NCBI GenBank assembly: GCA_021770615.1 | Contig: JAETQR010000028.1 | Coordinates: 1 to 53,497, forward strand | Origin: Lachnospiraceae bacterium | GTDB lineage: Bacteria > Bacillota_A > Clostridia > Lachnospirales > Lachnospiraceae | DNA: 53,497 nt | Reading direction: 5' to 3' | Part shown: one piece after another, positions 24,285 to 32,849 of the stretch | Layout: each line of letters begins with the position of its first letter | How positions within the stretch are numbered: position 1 is the first letter of the stretch | Notes under the pieces: model-generated | Databases searched by the model: none | Told to the model about the DNA's origin: nothing | What the model saw: the letters and a program-made list of their open reading frames with translations, nothing else | Program-made: the position numbers and the translations under genes

Positions 24285-25562
24285 CTATCTCGCTACACCT
24301 TCGGCGATACGGCTTACGCCGACATAGATTTCAGATATTTTATACCATGTTTTAAAACCTACGATCCCATCCGGGGTGAGCTTAAAAATCTGTTGGAAGG
24401 TGCGTACAGCTTCCTCCGTATTTGGGCCAAAGACGCCATCGACTGCTATTTTAGGAATGAGTGGATAAGAACCGGCGATGACATTGAGCTGGTTCTGCAT
24501 CTGCCGTACTTTTTCACCGGAGCTCCCGATCTCGAGGTTATATCCCGGCCAGGATGACGGTATGCCGGATATGACTTCCGTAGAGTTGATGAATATGGAA
24601 TCCCCATAATAGTTGCGCAGGATTTCAATGGGGGTGTAGCCTCTGTCACCGAGAGCCTTACTTCCCCACTGGCTCATCCAATTCGGACAAGTTACGTTTT
24701 TTCCGTCGCAGTATTGTGTGAGGATCGGCTGGATGACATTCGGACGGGAAAGGTAGTTGCTGAAGAGCTCATCCACAACGCTGGAAATACTTTCAAATAC
24801 GTTCCGGTTTGGGATCCATTTGTGGTCAAATGCGGTGGAACTTGTAATCGTGAAATCATACCCTTTGTTGCGGTACCACTCCGTAAATACCCGGTTCAGG
24901 GTAAAGGACTGGATGGCCAGGATATTTGCCTGGATCGTGGACTCCGGCCAGGTGGAATAAATTTCGCTGCTGGCCACATTTTTAACGTAGTCCTTGTATG
25001 TTACATAATAGTTCTTGGCGGAATTATCGGAGGGAGGGCCATCGTGGACGACGACGTATTCGGGGATGACGACACGGCTCAGTACGATCTCGCCGGATTC
25101 GTCCATGGGCTTGATCTCATCTTCCGCAATCTTGGGAGGATAGTCTCCCCACAGAGTGTGGTCAGGGATCACAAATAGTTCAGCTCCGGTTGGGTCGACG
25201 GGGCTGATTGGCAGGAGAGCGGCATTCTGGATCGCCAGTTCGCCGGAGAAAATTTCTGCACCGCTTACTTCAAGTGTTTCATAGCCCGGGGCTGATATAT
25301 ATATGGTATATTCAGAATATGGTTTGTTTGCACCTGGCTCCATGCTGTAATCGATGGGAGGCGCATCCAGTTCGACATCAGGGATCTGACCCTGCGCATT
25401 GGTCGTGGTTTCTTCTACGATATTGTCAGGTCGACCGTCATATGTGATCCGGACGGAGGCGCCTTCAATCGGTTGATTATCGGTTTCTGAGGTGACGTTC
25501 ACAGTCAGCTTTCCGGTGTCTTCGCCGGATGTGACGGTGGCGTATAGTTCTGGTCTTATCAT
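24285..25562 (-). CDS. SpoIID-like protein with carboxypeptidase-regulatory-like and peptidoglycan-binding domains
   Basis: 425 residues from the ATG whose first base is 25562; an ATG eight codons earlier lacks a ribosome site. Order of parts: a beta-sandwich regulatory-like domain (GKLTVNVTSETDNQPIEGASVRI...), a SpoIID/LytB-like middle (STWPESTIQANILAIQSFTLNRV, AFDHKW), and a C-terminal PG_binding_1 repeat (GEKVRQMQNQL...VDGVFGPNTEEAVRTFQ). It has no clear signal peptide from this start. A role in spore or cell-wall peptidoglycan remodelling is likely. It converges with the lipoprotein gene. Confidence 0.75.
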   Translation of the reverse strand: MIRPELYATVTSGEDTGKLTVNVTSETDNQPIEGASVRITYDGRPDNIVEETTTNAQGQIPDVELDAPPIDYSMEPGANKPYSEYTIYISAPGYETLEVSGAEIFSGELAIQNAALLPISPVDPTGAELFVIPDHTLWGDYPPKIAEDEIKPMDESGEIVLSRVVIPEYVVVHDGPPSDNSAKNYYVTYKDYVKNVASSEIYSTWPESTIQANILAIQSFTLNRVFTEWYRNKGYDFTITSSTAFDHKWIPNRNVFESISSVVDELFSNYLSRPNVIQPILTQYCDGKNVTCPNWMSQWGSKALGDRGYTPIEILRNYYGDSIFINSTEVISGIPSSWPGYNLEIGSSGEKVRQMQNQLNVIAGSYPLIPKIAVDGVFGPNTEEAVRTFQQIFKLTPDGIVGFKTWYKISEIYVGVSRIAEGVAR

Positions 25563-25660
25563 TTTATTATCCAAAAGATTCACCATTATTTGAATGCTTG
25601 CTATTAGTATATTCAAGAGGGGCAGTTTGGATAACATTGCAAATAAGAAAAAGAAATTAT

Positions 25661-25689
25661 TTGCAACACAGGGAAAAAAGGTGTATAAT
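25661..25689 (+). promoter_or_regulatory. Sigma-A-type promoter of serS
   Basis: TTGCAA and TATAAT separated by 17 bp, about 45 bp before the serS start. No T-box leader is visible. Confidence 0.7.
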
Positions 25690-25732
25690 GTATCCAATTT
25701 ATGCAATAGTCATAGCTATGGAGGAGAAAGAC

Positions 25733-27019
25733 ATGTTGGATATTAAATTTTTGCGTGAAAATCCGGATATTGTAAAAGAAAATATTAAAAATAAATTTCA
25801 GGATAAAAAACTTCCGCTCGTGGATGAGGTGATCGAGCTGGACAAGCAGAGCAGGGCGACCAAGCAGGAAGCAGACAACCTTCGGGCAAACCGAAAGAAG
25901 ATTTCAAAAAATATCGGGGGTCTGATGGCTCAGGGGAAAAAAGAGGAAGCGGAGGCACTGAAAGCGGAAGTGGCGAAAGGGGCTGAGAGGCTGGCTGAAT
26001 TGGAAAAGATGGAAGGAGAACTGTCAGAAAAGATCCGCGGGATCATGATGACGATTCCGAATATCATCGACCCGAGTGTCCCGATCGGGAAGGATGACAG
26101 TGAAAATGTTGAGATTGAAAAATTTGGAGAGCCGGTCGTGCCCGATTATGAAATACCATACCATACTGAGATCATGGAACAGTTTGACGGAATCGATCTG
26201 GATGCTGCCAGAAATGTGGCGGGGAATGGATTTTATTATCTGATGGGTGATGTGGCAAGGCTTCATTCGGCCGTTATTTCATACGCCCGTGATTTTATGA
26301 TTGATAGAGGATTTACTTACTGTGTACCGCCTTTTATGATCCGCAGTAATGTCGTGACCGGGGTTATGAGTTTTGATGAGATGGATGCCATGATGTATAA
26401 GATCGAGGGCGAGGATCTGTATCTGATCGGTACGAGCGAGCACTCGATGATCGGCAAATTCATTGATACGATCATTCCTGAGGAAAAACTCCCCCAGACA
26501 CTGACCAGTTATTCGCCATGTTTCAGGAAGGAAAAAGGTGCCCATGGACTTGAGGAGCGCGGGGTGTATCGTATCCATCAGTTTGAAAAACAGGAAATGA
26601 TCGTCGTCTGCAAGCCGGAAGAGAGTAAGAGCTGGTTTGAAAAATTGTGGCAGAATACGGTGGATCTGTTCCGCTCACTGGATATTCCGGTCCGCACGCT
26701 CGAGTGCTGTTCGGGTGATCTGGCCGATCTGAAAGTGAAGTCGATCGATGTGGAAGCGTGGTCACCGAGACAAAAGAAATACTTTGAGGTGGGGAGCTGT
26801 TCAAACCTTGGAGATGCGCAGGCGAGACGATTGAAGATCCGTGTTACGGGAAAAGATGGAAAATATTTTGCGCATACGCTGAATAATACAGTAGTAGCGC
26901 CGCCGCGTATGCTGATCGCATTTCTTGAAAACAATCTGAATGCGGATGGGTCGGTGAATATTCCGAAGGCACTTCAGCCATATATGGGTGGAAAGGAAAA
27001 AATTGAAAAAACGAATTAA
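25733..27019 (+). CDS. serS: Seryl-tRNA synthetase
   Basis: 428 residues from ATG 25733 (GGAGGA upstream). It charges tRNA-Ser. An N-terminal coiled-coil arm (~residues 30-105) precedes a class II catalytic core: GTSEH near 228, PCFRKEKGAHGLEERGVYRIHQFEKQE (motif 2 region) near 260 and APPRMLIAFLEN (motif 3) near 388. The GTSEH and HQFEKQE wording is closer to archaeal/eukaryote-like enzymes than to the usual bacterial GTAE. A second, standard serS may exist elsewhere in the genome. Confidence 0.95.
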   Translation: MLDIKFLRENPDIVKENIKNKFQDKKLPLVDEVIELDKQSRATKQEADNLRANRKKISKNIGGLMAQGKKEEAEALKAEVAKGAERLAELEKMEGELSEKIRGIMMTIPNIIDPSVPIGKDDSENVEIEKFGEPVVPDYEIPYHTEIMEQFDGIDLDAARNVAGNGFYYLMGDVARLHSAVISYARDFMIDRGFTYCVPPFMIRSNVVTGVMSFDEMDAMMYKIEGEDLYLIGTSEHSMIGKFIDTIIPEEKLPQTLTSYSPCFRKEKGAHGLEERGVYRIHQFEKQEMIVVCKPEESKSWFEKLWQNTVDLFRSLDIPVRTLECCSGDLADLKVKSIDVEAWSPRQKKYFEVGSCSNLGDAQARRLKIRVTGKDGKYFAHTLNNTVVAPPRMLIAFLENNLNADGSVNIPKALQPYMGGKEKIEKTN

Positions 27020-27674
27020 GTTAAAGCTCTCTTATGCTCTTGATACAGAGAAGCAAAGGGGACTTGGCATATGTATATGTGAGGGCAGATATGGTAAATA
27101 TCTGTCCGGTCGTTTTTTATCTCTGCCGGCTTTTTTCCGCAGGCCGTCTTCATGTATGGCCGTTATGTGCCGGATGGACACAAAAAATGCGCTTCATATG
27201 CTGGGAAGATTTCAAAACTGGTTTCAAAACGATCTGCCTCCGGAGATTTCTCCTTTGGATGCCGATGTGGTAAAATGCTACTGGCAGGAGTTTATAGAGG
27301 ATGTGTCACCAACGGATGGCGTAATGGCGGATGTGGCCGCTTTTCTTATCCATGACGGGCATTATTTGTTTTTTAATACCGGAGAGATACAGGTATATGA
27401 ATATGGCCGTTTTGAAGAGACAGTAAAGCGATGGCCGACCTGCCGGGAAAGAAAGCAGCTTGACAGGGAACTGGGAATTGGGGAAAAAGAGGGACAAAGT
27501 CTGTATTTCAAATGTCGCAGGATTTCTAAACATAGTGTTTTTCTGATCGTTCCAGATCATATTCAGACAGTAAATCCAAAAATATTCCGAATAAAAAGAG
27601 AAAGAAAAAAGTGGATCCAAGAACTCTCGGAGTCATCAGGGGCAGCAGTCATGATTTGCTATAGGGAGGGATGA
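27003..27674 (+). CDS. Degenerate PP2C-like protein
   Basis: 223 residues from TTG 27003 (GGAAAGGA upstream); a GTG at 26988 is also possible. The start overlaps the end of serS. Segments VMADVAAFLIHDGHYLFFNTGEIQVYEYG and HSVFLIVPDHIQ follow the layout of PP2C phosphatases (GTT...GDSRVY and LLCSDG), but the metal-binding Asp positions are replaced: the DGMGG equivalent reads CRMDTKN and GDSR reads GEIQ. It is probably a pseudophosphatase. It is followed 1 bp later by a Ser/Thr kinase gene, its likely partner. Confidence 0.5.
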   Translation: MKKRIKLKLSYALDTEKQRGLGICICEGRYGKYLSGRFLSLPAFFRRPSSCMAVMCRMDTKNALHMLGRFQNWFQNDLPPEISPLDADVVKCYWQEFIEDVSPTDGVMADVAAFLIHDGHYLFFNTGEIQVYEYGRFEETVKRWPTCRERKQLDRELGIGEKEGQSLYFKCRRISKHSVFLIVPDHIQTVNPKIFRIKRERKKWIQELSESSGAAVMICYREG

Positions 27675-27675
27675 A

Positions 27676-28497
27676 GTGAAAAAGTACCGGTTAATAAGGG
27701 AAATCGGCCGTGGAGGAACTTCCAGGGTATATCTTGGCGTGGAGCGAAGAACAGGGAAAAAATACGCTATAAAAATTTATAATGATAAAAAAGAGTTTGA
27801 GCAGGCCTGCGGGGAGCATTCGATCCTGCAGACACTTCATTTTCCGGCCATACCTGTAATGAGGGAAAGTATGTACATGGGAGAAAAGGGTTTTATCGTG
27901 ATGGAATATGTGCCGGGTATGACTTTGAAACAATTTATACAACAGAATGGGATGGTCACAGAGGAGCAGGCAACAGTCTGGAGTATCGGGATGTGTGATG
28001 TGCTGTCATATCTTCATGGGAGAAAGCCGCCGGTCATATACCGTGATCTGAAGCCGGCGAATATCATTTTATCACCAGCATCCGGTATAAAGCTGATCGA
28101 CTTTGGTGCGGCTACAGAATGCATAAAGAGGATTTCGGATGAAAAAAACCTGATCAGAGCGGAACTGATCGGTACAGCCGGTTATGCGGCGCCAGAACAG
28201 GCTGACAGAGAGGGGAGAATGGATACGAGAGCAGATATTTATACGCTCGGAGCCACGATGCATCATATGCTTACCGGAATTCCGCCCTATAAAGAGCCGG
28301 GCCGGTTTGAACCGGTAAGAAAATATAATAAACCGGTATCTGCCACAATGGAAGGTATCGTAAAAAAATGCGTGGAAAAAGATCCCGGTCGGCGATACCG
28401 GTTTTGTGAGGAGATAAAAAGAGACCTGAAAACGGCAGATGCCGATAGAAAAAAAGAGGGCAGGATGCATATTTTCAGGTCAGAGATCTTGTGTTAG
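27676..28497 (+). CDS. Serine/threonine protein kinase, soluble
   Basis: 273 residues, GTG start with AGGGAGG 6 nt upstream. Hanks-type kinase: Gly loop GRGGTS at 11-16, Lys33 in AIKIY, catalytic loop YRDLKPAN at 122-129 (Asp124), DFG at 142-144 and APEQ further on. No transmembrane segment or PASTA repeats, unlike the housekeeping PrkC/Stk1 type, so it acts in the cytosol. It appears to form a two-gene unit with the PP2C-like gene before it. Confidence 0.9.
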   Translation: MKKYRLIREIGRGGTSRVYLGVERRTGKKYAIKIYNDKKEFEQACGEHSILQTLHFPAIPVMRESMYMGEKGFIVMEYVPGMTLKQFIQQNGMVTEEQATVWSIGMCDVLSYLHGRKPPVIYRDLKPANIILSPASGIKLIDFGAATECIKRISDEKNLIRAELIGTAGYAAPEQADREGRMDTRADIYTLGATMHHMLTGIPPYKEPGRFEPVRKYNKPVSATMEGIVKKCVEKDPGRRYRFCEEIKRDLKTADADRKKEGRMHIFRSEILC

Positions 28498-28506
28498 AGC
28501 TATTTT

Positions 28507-28698
28507 TTAATTTCCCTTACTGCTCAGAGGATTGGATTCGTGCTCCCAGAACAGGTTGTTATCAGGGGAGGGGAGATCTTTTTCGTTATATCGTGAATTC
28601 TGGCGTATCTGCGCAGCTCTTTTTTCAGAAATCCCATCCAGACTGTTTTTGTTTTCTGCCCTGTCTATGGCATTTTGTTTCTTTTCATTTTCTTTCAT
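28507..28698 (-). CDS. Small hydrophilic protein
   Basis: 63 residues, rich in Asn, Lys, Glu and Ser, with no hydrophobic segment. A ribosome site (GAGGT) lies about 10 nt upstream of the ATG. Its stop is 10 bp from the kinase stop (convergent). Composition resembles small spore or stress proteins, but no family can be named. Reality as a gene is likely but not certain. Confidence 0.45.
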   Translation of the reverse strand: MKENEKKQNAIDRAENKNSLDGISEKRAAQIRQNSRYNEKDLPSPDNNLFWEHESNPLSSKGN

Positions 28699-28774
28699 GA
28701 TGATTATTACCTCGTTTCAGATTCATTTTACAAATAGTATTTACAGATCAAACAGAACTATTCTACAAGTTTGT

Positions 28775-29009
28775 ATGGATTCACGGAAATCAATTTTTGG
28801 TGCTCGCAATTTATAAAAATCGTGACATTTGTACAGCAGCGGGAATATTTCCTGATAAGAACCCGCTTGCGCTTAAAATAAACATGCAGCCTAAGGACCG
28901 ACACGTTTATACGGTCCTTATCAGGAAATATTCCCGCTGCTGTACGAAGCTTTGTCACCTTTCCATAAATTGCGAGCACCAAAAATTGATTTCCGTGATC
29001 TGGATCCAT
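28775..29009. repeat. Long hairpin element A
   Basis: Outer arms of 33 nt (28782-28814) and (28965-28997) are perfectly complementary, and a second perfect pair of about 28 nt (GTACAGCAGCGGGAATATTT...) lies inside, ending in a loop stem AAGGACCG/CGGTCCTT. A left-arm insertion of about 33 nt contains CCGCTTGCGCTT (reverse: AAGCGCAAGCGG). No protein is encoded. It lies just before the promoter of the HAD gene. It could act as an RNA structure or be a non-autonomous mobile element. Confidence 0.8.
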
Positions 29010-29016
29010 GGAAACT

Positions 29017-29044
29017 TTGTTTTTTTAAGAAGATATGCTATAAT
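29017..29044 (+). promoter_or_regulatory. Sigma-A-type promoter of the HAD phosphatase gene
   Basis: TTGTTT and TATAAT separated by 16 bp, immediately downstream of hairpin element A and 65 bp before the start codon. Confidence 0.6.
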
Positions 29045-29108
29045 GAGCAAAGCGACGGTCGTGCCTGTACGAACCGGATATGTATGCAGAGGAAGGAAGA
29101 GTGCTCTT

Positions 29109-29777
29109 ATGAAGAAGTATGACACTGTGATTTTTGATCTTGATGGCACTTTATTAAATACGCTGGAGGATCTTCATGATTGTGTAAATGTGATCATGAA
29201 ACGCTTCGGATGGGCTGAACACAGCCTTGGGCAGATCCGTAAATTTGTGGGGAATGGAATCGGAAAGCTGATGGAGCGCTCAGTCCCTGGTGGGAAAGAA
29301 AATGAACAGTTTGAGGAAGCGTTTTCTGAATTTAAGAGTTATTATACGTCGCATTGTCAGGTTAAGACAAGACCTTACGACGGAGTGATCGATCTTATGC
29401 GGATCCTTACGCAACATGGATACCGCATTGCCATCGTTTCCAATAAAAATGATGCGGCAGTGAAGGAACTGAACCAGATTTATTTTGCCGGTTATACCGG
29501 AGCTGCGATCGGAGACAGGGAGGGGGCGAGACGAAAACCTGCCCCGGACTCTGTGATCACTGCCCTTCGTGAACTCGGAAGCTCGAAAGAAAAGGCAGTC
29601 TACATCGGAGATTCCGAAGTGGACTATGAGACAGCAAAAAACAGCGGCCTCGACTGCATTCTGGTCAGCTGGGGATTTCGTGACCGGGAGCTTTTGGAAA
29701 GCTTTGAGGGAGCTGTGGTCGTAGATACCTGTGAGGAGATCTGCAGACATCTTGGGATTGTTTTACATTTACACTAG
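29109..29777 (+). CDS. HAD-superfamily phosphatase, phosphoglycolate phosphatase-like
   Basis: 222 residues from ATG 29109 (GGAAGGAAG upstream; the open frame extends into the hairpin element but without a start signal). HAD motifs: DLDGTLLNT near residues 9-17, IVSNK near 112, RKPAPD near 146 and YIGDSEVDYETAK near 169. A helical cap lies between the first two. It is probably a small-molecule phosphatase such as phosphoglycolate phosphatase; the exact substrate is not determined. It converges with the ferritin-like gene. Confidence 0.88.
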   Translation: MKKYDTVIFDLDGTLLNTLEDLHDCVNVIMKRFGWAEHSLGQIRKFVGNGIGKLMERSVPGGKENEQFEEAFSEFKSYYTSHCQVKTRPYDGVIDLMRILTQHGYRIAIVSNKNDAAVKELNQIYFAGYTGAAIGDREGARRKPAPDSVITALRELGSSKEKAVYIGDSEVDYETAKNSGLDCILVSWGFRDRELLESFEGAVVVDTCEEICRHLGIVLHLH

Positions 29778-29789
29778 TGTACTGTCTGG

Positions 29790-30521
29790 CTAGGTGTTTG
29801 AGATATCGATAGACTGTTTGAGGTATCCAAGCGAGTCCCGCAGCAGACGCCGGAACGTATACCCGCCCGACCGGAAAACATCTGCCATGGAAAACCAGAC
29901 AACGGCCACTGTCGTTTCCATCAAAAGGATACGTAGCAGATTTTCAAGAGGGTGGATTTTTAATTTGTTCAGGGTACAGGACTGAAACACGACATGCCTC
30001 AATTCATCGTGGAGCATCTGCCGGCAGATTCTTTTCAGCACCGGCGAATCCGTGCATTCAGATAAGGCGCTGTAGTAGGATAATGCGATCATTTCTGCTG
30101 TCACCAGTACAATGACTTCTCCTTTTAATCCTCCTAATTTTCTGAGATTTCTAAAAATCCGGTCAAGTGTTGAATTTTTGCGTACCGGGATATCATAATA
30201 GTCCATATATTTTTTTAAATAAGCAGAATGCTGGTTTTCCTCGCGGACAAACCACTTCATGGCTTCCATATAATCCGGATCATGTTTTTTCGCTGCATAG
30301 CGTCTTACGCAGTGCAGAAGATGAACACCATCAGAAGCCTCGCCTTTTTGGAAATTCTGGATCGAGGGAAAAATCAGCGCCTTTTCTGTATTAGATAATT
30401 CTGTTTCTTTAGAGAAATCAATTTGCAACTGATTTTCATGGTTGATCATAAAATAAGAAACCCAGTTAAATTTTTTATAATTTCCGAAATGAAGATCCGA
30501 TAATCGGAACATCGCTCTCAT
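29790..30521 (-). CDS. Ferritin-like diiron protein
   Basis: 243 residues, mainly helical. A likely diiron site is given by EENQH near residue 94-98, EMIALSYYSA near 145 and DELRH near 175-179, the spacing of ferritin-like carboxylate-bridged proteins. C-terminal hydrophobic helix (LLMETTVAVVWFSMADVF). It may be an oxygenase or oxidase similar to AurF-type or fatty-acid desaturase-like enzymes; the substrate is unknown. It stands alone between a HAD gene and two hairpin elements. Confidence 0.65.
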   Translation of the reverse strand: MRAMFRLSDLHFGNYKKFNWVSYFMINHENQLQIDFSKETELSNTEKALIFPSIQNFQKGEASDGVHLLHCVRRYAAKKHDPDYMEAMKWFVREENQHSAYLKKYMDYYDIPVRKNSTLDRIFRNLRKLGGLKGEVIVLVTAEMIALSYYSALSECTDSPVLKRICRQMLHDELRHVVFQSCTLNKLKIHPLENLLRILLMETTVAVVWFSMADVFRSGGYTFRRLLRDSLGYLKQSIDISNT

Positions 30522-30631
30522 CCTTCCTGTAGTTGAAATTTCGTGTTTTTCCGGAACAGCCGACAGTGTTTATGCTGTCTGACTACTGTCAGTATATAAC
30601 AGGGGATGGAAAAAAGCAACAGGGGGGTCAC

Positions 30632-30811
30632 TATTGCAGGTTCCGTATTTCAGAAAGAAAGTTTCTCGCGCATGGAGCGCTTGCGCTCTGTAAATACGCA
30701 GTGGTAAGGGCACATAGAAGTGCAAGAACATGCACTTCTGACATGTACCTCTTACCAGCGCATTTACAACTCCATGCTCTGAGAAACTTTCTTTCTGAAA
30801 TACTGCAAATC
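30632..30811. repeat. Long hairpin element B
   Basis: GTATTTCAGAAAGAAAGTTT (plus CTC) pairs perfectly with the matching right arm. Further paired steps are CATGGAG/CTCCATG, TGTAAAT/ATTTACA, GGTAAG/CTTACC and a terminal AGAAGTGCA/TGCACTTCT. One arm bulges out CGCTTGCGCTC (reverse: GAGCGCAAGCG) between CATGGAG and TGTAAAT. No protein coding is supported. It lies in the 0.55-kb gap between two minus-strand genes. Confidence 0.8.
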
Positions 30812-30900
30812 TGTAAAAGGATCATGGTATCTCTTGTTTTGTCTGCCTTATCAGTAGTGCTGAGACAGAAAGTAGTAACCCCAAAAAGTCGGGAATGGAT

Positions 30901-31057
30901 TTATCAGTAGCAGTATTATAGGAGAAACAGGGGCCGGCATGGGTTATAAATGCGCCGGTATGAGGTGTGGGTATTTTCCACGCCCATACCGCTGCGTATT
31001 TATGAAGCGCGAGCGCCCATGCCAGCCCCTGTTTCTCCTATACTACGGAACTGATAA
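30901..31057. repeat. Long hairpin element C
   Basis: TATAGGAGAAACAGGGGC pairs with the matching right arm, extended outward by TTATCAGT/ACTGATAA. Inner steps are GGCATGGG/CCCATGCC, TATAAATGCGC/CTGCGTATTTAT, CGGTA/TACCG and GTGGG/GCCCA. The right arm bulges out GAAGCGCGAGCG. No protein coding is supported. It starts about 90 bp after element B and ends 20 bp from the stop of the next minus-strand gene, so it could also end that transcript. Confidence 0.8.
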
Positions 31058-31077
31058 AACAACTTCCCACTTGTCTC

Positions 31078-31956
31078 TTAATACCTCGTATAAACCTTAA
31101 ATCCGCTGGATGCCAGAGAAGAGGAAGTTATTTTACGGTCCCAGTGGACGGAAGAGTTATAATTTCCCTCGACGACGGTGATATGACTGGCTTCTTTTGT
31201 GAGTACGATGACAGAGTGTGAGTTGCCAATGCGGATATTATCACCTACTTTGATCCGGTCAAAAGAGGAGTGTGTCTGATATGATTTTTCTGTTCCGAAT
31301 ATCGTATCACTCAGTTTTGCGGCAAAACCATAGCACCCATATCCGTTACCAAACCGTGGGGAATAGTAATAATAGCTGTTGGTCAGAGGCATCCCCTCCG
31401 GGTAGGTACTGCGGAGCGAATTCAGGATATTATAGGCAGTTTCTTCTGTCACTGTGCCAGGTGTGGATGGAGCAGTGGCTACAGGCGGAACGCCCGGTGC
31501 TTGTGATACCGATGGTTTCTGTGAGATTACGGGCCACTGCGGTGTCGTCGGTCTCTGGGTGGTTACAGGCCGTTGTGTCACTGTTGGTTTCCGGGTTGCT
31601 TCCGGCGATGGTGTTAGGACAGGTTTGTTTGTGGAAGTAGTTTTTTTTCTTACAATTACTTTGCAGATAAATTTTTTGGACTTTATTTTAGCAGTGATTT
31701 TAGCAGTTCCTGCTTTTTTGGCAGTTACGGTTCCTTTTTTATTTACCGTCGCTATTTTTTTATTCGATGATTTCCATGTAATTTTGCCAGAAATCCCTCT
31801 TACTTTTAGCTTATAGCGTGTTCCTTTGGATAGTGTTATCTTTTTCCGATTGATTTTAGCGGATACAGCTTCGCCTTCGTTTCCCGGGATCATGGATGCG
31901 GCCAGTGAAAAGGCAAGCGCTCCTGTTACAAATCTTCTTTTTACTTGTATATTCAT
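31078..31956 (-). CDS. Secreted protein with Ig-like (BIG2) domain and CHAP/NlpC-like domain
   Basis: 292 residues. A signal peptide (first ~32 residues) is followed by a bacterial Ig-like domain (KKITLSKGTRYKLKVRG...WKSSNKKIATVNKKGTVTAKKAGTAKITA), a long Pro/Thr/Gln linker, and a C-terminal domain with CYGFAAKLSD (probable catalytic Cys) and NSHSVIVL (probable His), as in papain-like CHAP or NlpC/P60 cell-wall hydrolases. It is probably exported and acts at the cell wall. AAAGGAA precedes ATG; a TATAAT box lies upstream at 31990-31995. Confidence 0.75.
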   Translation of the reverse strand: MNIQVKRRFVTGALAFSLAASMIPGNEGEAVSAKINRKKITLSKGTRYKLKVRGISGKITWKSSNKKIATVNKKGTVTAKKAGTAKITAKIKSKKFICKVIVRKKTTSTNKPVLTPSPEATRKPTVTQRPVTTQRPTTPQWPVISQKPSVSQAPGVPPVATAPSTPGTVTEETAYNILNSLRSTYPEGMPLTNSYYYYSPRFGNGYGCYGFAAKLSDTIFGTEKSYQTHSSFDRIKVGDNIRIGNSHSVIVLTKEASHITVVEGNYNSSVHWDRKITSSSLASSGFKVYTRY

Positions 31957-32158
31957 TGTAAATCATTCCTTTCTTTGGTTGATGTGGGCATTATAACACA
32001 AAAAATTACAAAAGTGTTACAAAATTGTTAATTACATAATATTACCAGGTTTTTATCATTACCTGTAAAACCTCCTGTCTCGCCTTGCACTTCCGGAACG
32101 CCTGTGTTATGATTAAAACCATCATAGCTTTGTCAGGACTATGGCATGGAGGAAAGGA

Positions 32159-32818
32159 ATGAAGGTTACTTATATTTATCACAGCGGTTTTCTTGTGGAG
32201 ACAAGAGATTGTTATTATTTATTTGACTATTACCGGGGGAACTTGCCCGGAATGGATCCGGATAAACCAGTCATCATATTTGCCAGTCATGCCCATCAGG
32301 ATCATTATAATAAGAAAATATTTTCAATTTTGCATGATATCGGGATGAGAAAGGTGACGGCAGTGCTGGCAAAGGATATCTCTAAAAGGAAATATCCGGC
32401 GCATACGGAGGTGATCCGTGTACGGCATGATGAAGAGTATGAATTGCCGTGTGGCACCAGGCTGAGGACGCTGCTCTCAACGGATGCCGGAGTAGCATTT
32501 TTAGTGACCTGTCCGGAGGGGACGATCTTTCATGCAGGCGATCTGAATGACTGGGTATGGGAGGGAGAGCCGGAGCAGGATAACCGCCAGATGACGGGGA
32601 GCTACCGACATGAGATACACAAATTAAAAGATATTCCGGTTGATATCGCATTTTTGCCATTGGATCCGAGGCAGGAAGATTATTATGCCAGAGGGATACT
32701 TTATTTTCTGGAACATGTGTCTGTAAAAGAGGTTTATCCGATGCATTACTGGGAAAAGCCGGAGATCATAGAAAAATTTCTGATGGAATATCCGGAATAT
32801 ATGGACAGGATAAAATAA
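32159..32818 (+). CDS. Metallo-beta-lactamase-fold hydrolase (UlaG-like)
   Basis: 219 residues from ATG 32159 (GGAGGAAAGG upstream). Metal site SHAHQDHYN near residues 46-54, further ligand HAGDLNDW near 129, and a late PMHYWEK. The layout is that of small MBL-fold hydrolases annotated as metal-dependent hydrolases. The substrate is unknown. The next gene starts 31 bp later. Confidence 0.8.
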   Translation: MKVTYIYHSGFLVETRDCYYLFDYYRGNLPGMDPDKPVIIFASHAHQDHYNKKIFSILHDIGMRKVTAVLAKDISKRKYPAHTEVIRVRHDEEYELPCGTRLRTLLSTDAGVAFLVTCPEGTIFHAGDLNDWVWEGEPEQDNRQMTGSYRHEIHKLKDIPVDIAFLPLDPRQEDYYARGILYFLEHVSVKEVYPMHYWEKPEIIEKFLMEYPEYMDRIK

Positions 32819-32849
32819 GTTCAAACCGCATAACTAATAGGAAGAGAAA

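Noticed and set aside
28797..29108. N-terminal extension of the HAD phosphatase through hairpin element A
   Set aside because: The HAD motif begins at ATG 29109, which has its own ribosome site and a promoter between it and the hairpin.
30533..30910. Open frames across hairpin element B
   Set aside because: They arise from the inverted repeat (similar frames on both strands) and have no start signals.
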